Source: Bacteroidota bacterium (lineage in GTDB: Bacteria; Bacteroidota; Bacteroidia; Bacteroidales; Prolixibacteraceae). From it: a stretch of 5,429 nt of DNA. Every line of letters starts with the position of its first letter. Position 1 is the stretch's first letter. The notes beneath the pieces were generated by a model that saw only the letters and a list, made by a program, of their open reading frames with translations, was not told where the DNA came from and did not search any database. The stretch lies in NCBI GenBank assembly GCA_030706665.1, contig JAUZOB010000235.1, forward strand, positions 1 through 5,429, in the 5' to 3' direction. A program made the position numbers and the translations under genes. Below are positions 1-5,429 of the stretch, in pieces.

Positions 1-1458
1 GGATTGCCCGAATCGGTTGTTACTACTGCAGCTGAAGATGCAAAACAAGCAGGAATGCCTGGTAAATGGGTTTTTACCTTGCAAAAGCCAAGTATGATTC
101 CATTCCTTACTTATGCAGAAAACAGAGCTTTACGCGAAAAGATCTATAAAGCCTATTTGAGCAGAGGAAATAATAATAATGCCAACGATAACAAGGCGAT
201 AATTGCCAAGATTGTGCTTTTGCGTGCAGATCGGGCTAAAATGTTAGGCTATAAAAACCATGCAGCTTATGTTTTGGATAATAATATGGCAAAAACTCCC
301 GATAAAGCATTCGCTTTGTTGAATCAGTTGTGGAAAGCAGCTCTTCCTGTAGCTAAGAAAGAAGTGAAGGAAATGCAGGCGATCATTGATAAAGAAGGGC
401 AAAATTTCAAGCTGGAATCATGGGATTGGTGGTATTATGCTGAGAAAGTAAAGAAAGCAAAATATGCATTGGATGAAGAGATGATCCGTCCTTATTTTAA
501 ACTTGAAAATGTCCGTGAAGGAGCATTTGCCGTAGCAAACAAACTTTATGGATATACCTTCTCCGAACGGAAAGACATCCCTGTATACCATCCGGATGTA
601 AAAGTTTATGAAGTTAAGGATTCGACAGGCAATCAGTTGGGCATCCTATATCTGGATTATTTCCCACGTGCCAGCAAAAAAGGCGGTGCCTGGATGGAAG
701 AATATCGTAGACAATGGAAGCCCGAAGGAAAAAACGTTCTCCCTATTGTCTGCAATGTTGGTAATTTTACCAAACCTGCAGGAAATGATCCGGCATTGTT
801 ATCGTGGGATGATGTGTTGACTCTTTTCCACGAGTTTGGTCACGCACTTCATGGATTATCTTCAAACAATAATTACTATTCACTCTCAGGAACAGCTGTT
901 GCTACTGATTTTGTTGAATTGCCTTCGCAGATCATGGAAAACTGGGCAGCAGAACCTGAAGTTTTAAAGATGTTTGCGAAACACTATAAAACAGGGGAGG
1001 TTATTCCTGATGAGTTGATTGCGAAGATTAAAAATAGCGGTCATTTCAATAAAGGATTTGAAACAGTAGAATTACTTGCTGCTGCACTTTTGGATTTGAA
1101 TTTTTATACTTTGGAAAATCCAAAGAGCCTGAATGTTGAGAAATTTGAAAAACAGGTAATGGATAAGATCGGGTTGATTCCGCAGATTGAACCCCGTTAT
1201 CGCAGTACTTATTTCAGTCATATCTTTACAACCGGATATGATGCCGGTTATTATAGTTATACATGGGCTGAAGTGCTGGATACCGACGCTTTCCAATTCT
1301 TCAAAGAAAAAGGGATCTTCAATAAGACTGTGGCAAAATCATTCCATGATAATATTTTAACCAAAGGTGGAACAATGGATCCGATGGAAATGTATAAAAA
1401 ATTTCGTGGACGGGAACCAAAGATTGATGCATTGCTGAACAAACGAGGATTGAAATAA
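1..1458 (+). CDS. dcp: M3 family zinc metallopeptidase, peptidyl-dipeptidase Dcp type (N-terminus outside window)
   Basis: This reading frame is open from the first base and ends at TAA 1456-1458, so 485 residues are visible. Dcp enzymes usually have about 680-720, so roughly the first 200 are missing. The M3 family cleaves short peptides; Dcp removes C-terminal dipeptides. The gluzincin motif HEFGH is at 829-843, giving two His zinc ligands and the catalytic Glu. The third ligand is Glu at 916-918 in DFVELPSQ, 25 residues after the second His, the same spacing as in thimet oligopeptidase. The substrate-binding segment HIFTTGYDAGYYSYTW (1219-1266) keeps its His and Tyr residues. All catalytic positions are present, so the gene looks functional. 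Location in the cell cannot be judged, because any signal peptide or lipobox would lie upstream of the window. A TTG at 4-6 is an in-frame Leu codon, not a start. An oligopeptidase A-like role is the main alternative. Confidence 0.93.
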   Translation, partial: GLPESVVTTAAEDAKQAGMPGKWVFTLQKPSMIPFLTYAENRALREKIYKAYLSRGNNNNANDNKAIIAKIVLLRADRAKMLGYKNHAAYVLDNNMAKTPDKAFALLNQLWKAALPVAKKEVKEMQAIIDKEGQNFKLESWDWWYYAEKVKKAKYALDEEMIRPYFKLENVREGAFAVANKLYGYTFSERKDIPVYHPDVKVYEVKDSTGNQLGILYLDYFPRASKKGGAWMEEYRRQWKPEGKNVLPIVCNVGNFTKPAGNDPALLSWDDVLTLFHEFGHALHGLSSNNNYYSLSGTAVATDFVELPSQIMENWAAEPEVLKMFAKHYKTGEVIPDELIAKIKNSGHFNKGFETVELLAAALLDLNFYTLENPKSLNVEKFEKQVMDKIGLIPQIEPRYRSTYFSHIFTTGYDAGYYSYTWAEVLDTDAFQFFKEKGIFNKTVAKSFHDNILTKGGTMDPMEMYKKFRGREPKIDALLNKRGLK

Positions 1459-1482
1459 ATTATTTATCTCATCACGAAGAGA

Positions 1483-1520
1483 GGGGATGTTCCGATACAA
1501 GGAGCATCCCCTTTTTCTTT
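1483..1520 (+). terminator. Rho-independent terminator of the M3 peptidase gene
   Basis: The arm GGGGATGTTCC (1483-1493) pairs with GGAGCATCCCC (1501-1511) across a 7-base loop, GATACAA. The stem is 11 bp with one G-U wobble. TTTTTCTTT follows at once (1512-1520). The hairpin starts 24 bases after the peptidase stop, which fits the end of that transcript and separates it from the thioesterase. The purine-rich AAGAGA before the stem could also weakly support termination from the minus strand, but no minus-strand transcript is expected here. Confidence 0.9.
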
Positions 1521-1534
1521 CGGAATAGGATGAT

Positions 1535-1542
1535 TATTTTTG
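1535..1542 (+). promoter_or_regulatory. Candidate Bacteroidetes -7 promoter box for the thioesterase
   Basis: TATTTTTG matches the Bacteroidetes housekeeping sigma -7 consensus TAnnTTTG exactly. Transcription would begin near 1549, leaving a leader of about 20 bases before the ATG at 1569. A -33 box (TTTG) is expected near 1511-1516. That position holds the T-run of the preceding terminator, which is only a partial match. The box lies inside the reading frame if translation is taken from 1530, so it argues for the 1569 start. This is a motif match only; chance matches to this short consensus are common in AT-rich DNA. Confidence 0.45.
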
Positions 1543-1568
1543 ACATTGACAATTGTAAAAACAGAGTG

Positions 1569-1991
1569 ATGAATAAAGACGCTAATTATATTTTTGAAAT
1601 AGAAATGAAGGTCCGTGATTATGAATGCGACTTTCAGGGAATCGTTAATAATGCCGTTTATCAGAATTATCTCGAACATTGCCGTCATGAATTCCTTAAC
1701 GAATTTAATTTGAGTCCGGTCCGGATGCATGAGGAAGGAATAGATGCAGTTGTTACCCGCATCGAAATCGATTATCGCTATTCATTAAGATCGGGAGACG
1801 CTTTTCTGATTCAAACGGGAGTACGGAAAAATGGGAATGTACGATTCATTTTTGATCAGCGCATCATACGAAAAGAAGATTCTAAACCGATAATTGAAGC
1901 GGTTGTAACAGGGGCGCTTGTTCGTAATGGGCGACCGATCCCTCCGGTTTTGTTTGATGTTGCAATGAAAGAAAAAGGATTGGTGTTCTAG
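1569..1991 (+). CDS. Acyl-CoA thioesterase, hotdog fold (4HBT/YbgC-like)
   Basis: This 140-residue single-domain protein is predicted to hydrolyse acyl-CoA thioesters in the cytoplasm; the acyl chain cannot be told from sequence. The N-terminal block KVRDYECDFQGIVNNAVYQN is the family signature. Its Asp (residue 21) aligns with the catalytic Asp17 of Pseudomonas 4-hydroxybenzoyl-CoA thioesterase, and the run into YLEHCRHEFL forms the start of the central hotdog helix. The rest alternates beta-strand-like segments (RIEIDYRYSLRSGD, RFIFDQRII, AVVTGALV), as expected for the fold, which normally works as a dimer or tetramer. The frame also has ATG at 1530, which would add 13 residues. I prefer 1569 because a likely -7 box lies between the two, the leader before 1569 is A-rich, and 140 residues suits the family. 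ATG at 1605 would cut into the first strand. Terminators on both sides suggest a monocistronic gene. Confidence 0.88.
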   Translation: MNKDANYIFEIEMKVRDYECDFQGIVNNAVYQNYLEHCRHEFLNEFNLSPVRMHEEGIDAVVTRIEIDYRYSLRSGDAFLIQTGVRKNGNVRFIFDQRIIRKEDSKPIIEAVVTGALVRNGRPIPPVLFDVAMKEKGLVF

Positions 1992-2059
1992 CCTTATAGT
2001 TTGAAATTGGGCAATCTGAGATTGTAATAGCATATTAATAAACGCTATAAAAGGAAAGA

Positions 2060-2079
2060 AGGAGCCCATTTGGGCTCCT
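2060..2079 (-). terminator. Rho-independent terminator of the susC-susD operon
   Basis: AGGAGCCC (2060-2067) and GGGCTCCT (2072-2079) form a perfect 8-bp stem around the 4-base loop ATTT. Read on the minus strand, the stem is followed by the T-rich stretch TCTTTCCTTTTA (down to about 2048), so it should end transcripts arriving from susD, about 110 bases past its stop. On the plus strand the stem is followed by CCAGTCG with no T-run. It would therefore be a weak terminator for the convergent thioesterase, although the hairpin may still slow polymerase from that side. Confidence 0.75.
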
Positions 2080-2102
2080 CCAGTCGCTATTACTCACAGG
2101 CT

Positions 2103-2148
2103 CTAGAAATAAGGCTGTTCATGTCAGCCATTGGGGTATTATTTCTAG
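2103..2148. repeat. Nested inverted repeat in the susD 3' untranslated region
   Basis: The outer arms CTAGAAATAA (2103-2112) and TTATTTCTAG (2139-2148) are perfect 10-bp inverted repeats. Directly inside the left arm, GGCTG (2113-2117) pairs with CAGCC (2125-2129) around a 7-base loop. Nine unpaired bases (ATTGGGGTA, 2130-2138) sit on one side only. Together they give 15 bp of stem with one large one-sided bulge. The element lies between the susD stop and the operon terminator, so it would be part of the susCD transcript. It has no T-run on either side and is not itself an obvious terminator. Its role is unknown: mRNA 3'-end stability, a 3'UTR-derived small RNA, or a remnant of a small repeat are all possible. 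Confidence 0.6.
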
Positions 2149-2187
2149 TATTATCGTTATATACGTTAATGATCCTGTAATGATTCA

Positions 2188-3798
2188 CTAATTAATGCCT
2201 TCTTGTGATCCGCCACCAGCCCACCATACGCGGGTCTTGTGAGAGTTTCCTCCAATTTTGGTCGCTGCGGCATCAACATTTGTTTTGTTGAGGGTGAATT
2301 CAGATGTCGGATACAAGAAGCGGGCTACGATGTCGTTTCCTGATTCTTTTCCTGTTACAGGAGTGAAGATCTTTTGAACGCCCCCGATAACAGCTGTAAT
2401 CTCACCTGGTTTTACCAATGATTTCGGATAACCGGTCCTTCTGTATTCAGCCCATGCTTCGTATGGCTGTGTATAAAGATGAATGTATTTGTTTGTAAGT
2501 ACCAGTTCTTTCTTCTGTGCCGGTGAAGCACTCGCAAATTTAGCCATTACTGCTGTTACATAAGCATCTCTGTCGGCAGCAGGAACTCCCCACATATCAC
2601 AGGAAGCGATAATCCCTTTCTGAAATTCATTTGCATCCCATCCGAGGACTTCACTTTTCATGAAGCAAACAGTCGGATAGTCGATGAAAGTAGAAGGATA
2701 ATTTGCTCTGATAATAATTGAATTATCACTCTGAGCTAATGCAGGAGAATAAGATATTACCGAATTAGCTTTAACAAATGCCTTGGTATCCGCATCAGGC
2801 ATACCATAAGGTACTCCGGTTCTGGATTCAGACATTGAAGGCCCTCTGTAGATTGCAAGACGAGGGTCAACAATTCCATTGTAAGGATTTACAAAGCTTT
2901 TGTTTGAGTCGTCTAATCCCTTCATCAGGTTCACGAACTGACGGGTCATGGTAAAGTCATTTCTTCCATCAGTATAAAATGCAGCATAGAGTGGAGCCTC
3001 GTTGGGGTCTCCGACAGTACTGAAATTAACCTGTGCATTGTCAGCATTGCTATCTAACACTCCGTCATTAATAGCACTTTGAGCTTCGGCTAGATAAGAA
3101 GCATCGACATTTGATGCCCTTAAGGCCAAACGAAGACGAAGGGTATTGGCTAACTTGCGCCATTTGTCAGTATCTCCTTTGTAGAACAAGTCACCGCTGG
3201 GAAAACCAGCAGAGCTGTTTCCTAAATCGGTAGCTGCTTGTTTTAAGGTGGCAATCAACGCATCGTAGATGTCTTTCTGACTGTCATATTTCGGAGACGG
3301 ATTCGCAACATAGTTCAGCGCTTCGGAATAAGGGATATCACCAAATGAATCGGTTAATAGCTGAAATACCCATGCTTTCACAGTATTCGCTACTGCAATC
3401 TGCATTTTATTTTCGCCATACAAGGAAGCCATTTTATCTTTGGTAGCGGCATCGGTATTCAGTTTGATAATCTTTTCAAGATTGTTCATCCAGATGTAAT
3501 TATTCCGGAAGAATGCGTCTGTTACACTTTCGCGAAAAGCATAACGGTCTTCGGAGGTGTAATTACGTTGTGCCCATTGTTGGCTGGCAACAAAAGCCTG
3601 ACGTCCACCATTCCATTCATCAAAATCGTTGAAGGCAATATCCCTGAGAGCCTGAGAAAGCAAGGCCGGAGTTGCACCCTGGGTCTCATTCGGCTGATTT
3701 GGGTTTGTGTTTATTTCGTTAAACTTCTCTTCGCAGCTCGTTGCAAGAAAAAGCAAGGCAATGAGAAGAAGGCTGCTATATTTCTTTATTACTTTCAT
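2188..3798 (-). CDS. SusD/RagB-like outer-membrane nutrient-binding lipoprotein (SusD-like_2 type)
   Basis: This complete 536-residue protein is the surface-exposed substrate-capturing lid of a SusC/SusD importer. Residues 1-21 are a lipoprotein signal peptide (KK, then a hydrophobic run), followed by the lipobox ATSC with lipidated Cys22. Glu-Glu right after the Cys resembles the acidic Bacteroidetes signal for surface export. EINTNPNQPNE (28-38) is the typical start of the SusD-like_2 family (Pfam PF12771, from memory). Other family landmarks are SFGDIPYSEAL (151-161), DKWRKLANTLRLRLALR (211-227), VDPRLAIYRGP (310-320), YEAWAEYRRTGYP (446-458), ARFLYPTSEFTLN (492-504) and RVWW (523-526) near the C-terminus. 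Length is normal and nothing is broken. The ATG lies 18 bases after the susC stop with no promoter between, so the two are co-transcribed. It is the last gene of the operon. The ligand could be an oligosaccharide or a peptide (RagB-type); sequence alone does not decide. Confidence 0.95.
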   Translation of the reverse strand: MKVIKKYSSLLLIALLFLATSCEEKFNEINTNPNQPNETQGATPALLSQALRDIAFNDFDEWNGGRQAFVASQQWAQRNYTSEDRYAFRESVTDAFFRNNYIWMNNLEKIIKLNTDAATKDKMASLYGENKMQIAVANTVKAWVFQLLTDSFGDIPYSEALNYVANPSPKYDSQKDIYDALIATLKQAATDLGNSSAGFPSGDLFYKGDTDKWRKLANTLRLRLALRASNVDASYLAEAQSAINDGVLDSNADNAQVNFSTVGDPNEAPLYAAFYTDGRNDFTMTRQFVNLMKGLDDSNKSFVNPYNGIVDPRLAIYRGPSMSESRTGVPYGMPDADTKAFVKANSVISYSPALAQSDNSIIIRANYPSTFIDYPTVCFMKSEVLGWDANEFQKGIIASCDMWGVPAADRDAYVTAVMAKFASASPAQKKELVLTNKYIHLYTQPYEAWAEYRRTGYPKSLVKPGEITAVIGGVQKIFTPVTGKESGNDIVARFLYPTSEFTLNKTNVDAAATKIGGNSHKTRVWWAGGGSQEGIN

Positions 3799-3816
3799 TT
3801 CTTAGATGTTTTAGGG

Positions 3817-5429
3817 TTAAAAATTGAAATTAAGTCCAATTCCATAAGTTTTTGTACTTGGAATATATCCTCCTTCTATACCCTGAGCATTACTGCCTGC
3901 CATTTGAAGATATTCAGGATCAAAGTGTTTACTTGCTCTTCCCCATGTAGCCAGGTCTCTTCCGAACGCAGAGATCCGTAACCCTTTAACCGGGCCGGTG
4001 TATCTGGCAGGAACTGTATAACCGAAACGGATTTCGCGAAGTTTTACAAAGTTTGTATTGAAGATATTTTGTGCATCGGGACCGTCATAATGGTACTCAG
4101 CCCAAGTTTGAGCATCAACATATGTTGTGTTCTTAACGGGTTTTGCAGAAACATTCCCGCTAGCATCGGTATAAACAACTTTTCCTGTATTCGCGTCAAT
4201 TGTACCATAAACAGCGTTGTTTAGCACACCTCCGCCATTGGCAATATCTTCACGGATATTTTTACCATTTGCGTTAATCGCAGCGGACTCAGCAAGAAGT
4301 CCGGAATACATTCCCCACATGTAGGAAGTGTAATAAGTATGTCCGCCTCGTTGCATGTCTAAAAGGATGCTTAGATCAAATCCTTTGTATGAGAATGAGT
4401 TTGTTAAACCGGCGGTATATTTAGGAGTAACATTGGCCAATGGTTTTACACCCGAAGTCAACCACATCCCATCTGCATCGACAACTTTGTTCCCTTTGTC
4501 ATCATAAACGAAGTCAGTTCCATAGATTACCGGATAACCCATTCCTTTGAATGCACCGCTCTGAGCTTTGAAGGGAGCACTTCCAAGTGACAGGTAATCA
4601 AGTCCGGGAGCAATTTCATTAACCGTGTTGTTCAGTGTTGCGAAGTTTAAGGTTACATCCCATTGTAACCCGTTGATTTGTTTGATAGGAGTACCGGTCA
4701 AACTTACTTCAATCCCTTTGTTGGTCATTTTCCCTGCGTTGATATTCATGAAACCATAACCTGTTGCACCTGAGACTCTGACCGGAACAATTTGGTTAGT
4801 TGTAACTTTCTTATAATAAGAGAGGTCAATTCCTAAACGATTTTTAAAGAATTTCAATTCAGTACCAATTTCCCAGGAAGATGTTTTTTCCGGTTTCAGA
4901 TTGTCATTCGCTTTTGTTGATGACAGGCTCATTCTTGGATTTTGATCCAATGAGCTATCCATAAAGGTTGCATTCTGAGTGTAATAATCGAGATAGTCGT
5001 AGGGGGAGGTGTCGTTACCTACCTGAGCATAACCACCACGTATTTTAGCAAAAGAAAGATAGTCAAGATCTTTGAATGCATCCAGCTCGGTTAATACTAA
5101 GCTTAAGTTTGCAGACGGATAAAAATAAGAACGGCTGTTTACCGGAAGGGTAGAAGACCAGTCGTTACGGGCGGTCAATTCCAAATATGCAAAGTGATTG
5201 TAGTCAATCGTTGCGTTTGCATACATACTGTTTACACGTTTCCATGTTTTAGTATCATATGAAGACGCTTTAACCAAAGAGTTGTTCAGATTGTAAAGAT
5301 CCGGAACAACTAATCCTCCGGTTGTTTCTCCTCCGTTTCTCCAGGATTTGCGATCCATCCTGTTTGCTCCGATTATTGCACTGACTCCATATTTGTCATC
5401 AGCCAAACGTTTATCGATGGTGAAGAACA
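3817..5429 (-). CDS. SusC/RagA-family TonB-linked outer-membrane transporter (C-terminal half)
   Basis: The frame runs off the right edge of the window. About 537 of an expected 1000-1100 residues are visible; the signal peptide, carboxypeptidase-like domain, TonB box and plug are upstream. The visible part is beta-barrel. Family landmarks in order are ARNDWSS and SYFYPSANLSLVLTEL (about 5080-5175), KIRGGYAQVGND (about 5012-5047), LKPEKTSSWEIGTELKFFKN (about 4845-4905), MTNKGIEVSLTGTPI (about 4685-4730), and FVKLREIRFGYTVPA with RISAFGRDLATWG (about 3940-4055). The protein ends in ...GLNFNF, with the terminal Phe typical of barrels recognised by the Bam machinery. Two Asp/Gly-rich turns, DDKGNKVVDADG (4468-4503) and DANTGKVVYTDASGN (4153-4197), lie in probable extracellular loops. 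A TTG at 5404-5406 is an internal Leu, since the coding sense continues upstream (FFTIDKR). It should move ligand captured by the downstream SusD partner into the periplasm, powered by TonB. Confidence 0.96.
   Translation of the reverse strand, partial: FFTIDKRLADDKYGVSAIIGANRMDRKSWRNGGETTGGLVVPDLYNLNNSLVKASSYDTKTWKRVNSMYANATIDYNHFAYLELTARNDWSSTLPVNSRSYFYPSANLSLVLTELDAFKDLDYLSFAKIRGGYAQVGNDTSPYDYLDYYTQNATFMDSSLDQNPRMSLSSTKANDNLKPEKTSSWEIGTELKFFKNRLGIDLSYYKKVTTNQIVPVRVSGATGYGFMNINAGKMTNKGIEVSLTGTPIKQINGLQWDVTLNFATLNNTVNEIAPGLDYLSLGSAPFKAQSGAFKGMGYPVIYGTDFVYDDKGNKVVDADGMWLTSGVKPLANVTPKYTAGLTNSFSYKGFDLSILLDMQRGGHTYYTSYMWGMYSGLLAESAAINANGKNIREDIANGGGVLNNAVYGTIDANTGKVVYTDASGNVSAKPVKNTTYVDAQTWAEYHYDGPDAQNIFNTNFVKLREIRFGYTVPARYTGPVKGLRISAFGRDLATWGRASKHFDPEYLQMAGSNAQGIEGGYIPSTKTYGIGLNFNF

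Noticed and set aside
169..180. (AAT)4 run, considered as a slippage or phase-variation tract
   Set aside because: Four triplets encode Asn residues in a loop (SRGNNNNANDNK) that resembles the normal Dcp-family sequence. A trinucleotide change would not shift the frame.
608..820. Overlapping plus-strand frame inside the peptidase
   Set aside because: It sits in another frame of the conserved M3 catalytic region just before HEFGH, with no family resemblance.
1464..1730. Minus-strand reading frame across the peptidase-thioesterase junction
   Set aside because: It runs through the peptidase terminator hairpin and antisense to the conserved thioesterase signature. The translation matches no family I recognise, so it is a shadow frame.
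2012..2024. Small hairpin CAATC-TGA-GATTG just after the thioesterase stop, considered as its terminator
   Set aside because: It has only a 5-bp AT-rich stem with a 3-base loop and no T-run afterwards, too weak to call.
1785..2069. Minus-strand reading frame of 94 codons opposite the thioesterase 3' end
   Set aside because: It is mostly antisense to a well-supported gene, would begin and end without context signals, and has no recognisable domain. It also overlaps the minus-strand terminator region.
2103..2148. Inverted repeat considered as an invertible (phase-variable) switch or an integron attC site
   Set aside because: Only 26 bp lie between the outer arms and there is no promoter or gene inside. 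There are no attC core motifs, and no recombinase gene is in the window.
3568..3981. Plus-strand reading frame of 137 codons spanning the susC-susD junction
   Set aside because: It is antisense to the susD signal peptide and the susC C-terminus, both strongly supported. The translation is low-quality (Cys- and Ser-rich, no domain).

Overview
The window looks like chromosomal DNA from a member of the Bacteroidota, most probably order Bacteroidales. The strongest reason is a SusC/SusD-type outer-membrane pair. Supporting signs are a Bacteroidetes-style -7 box (TAttTTTG) and the lack of Shine-Dalgarno sequences before the genes. Base composition is moderately AT-rich and looks even across the window. 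I see no transposase, integrase, tRNA, rRNA or CRISPR array. Genus cannot be fixed from what is visible.

Layout, left to right. (1) Bases 1-1458, + strand: the C-terminal two thirds or so of an M3-family zinc metallopeptidase of the peptidyl-dipeptidase Dcp type, with its active site intact and its N-terminus outside the window. A strong intrinsic terminator follows at 1483-1520. (2) Bases 1569-1991, + strand: a small single-domain hotdog-fold acyl-CoA thioesterase (4HBT/YbgC-like), apparently transcribed alone from a promoter just after that terminator. (3) Bases 1992-2187: a convergent intergenic region. It holds a terminator that works on the minus strand and, between it and the susD stop, an unexplained nested inverted repeat. 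(4) Bases 2188-3798, - strand: a complete SusD/RagB-like surface lipoprotein. (5) Bases 3817-5429, - strand: the C-terminal half of the SusC/RagA TonB-dependent transporter, cut by the window edge and lying 18 bp upstream of susD in the same operon.

The minus-strand pair should form one outer-membrane nutrient importer, with the SusC barrel under a SusD lid. SusD is the last gene of its operon, and no glycosidase, protease or regulator of that operon is in view, so the substrate cannot be named. The peptidase and the thioesterase look like housekeeping genes (peptide breakdown and acyl-CoA hydrolysis). They converge on the sus operon without being co-transcribed with it. I did not find a convincing undescribed system. 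The most unexplained element is the nested inverted repeat at 2103-2148.
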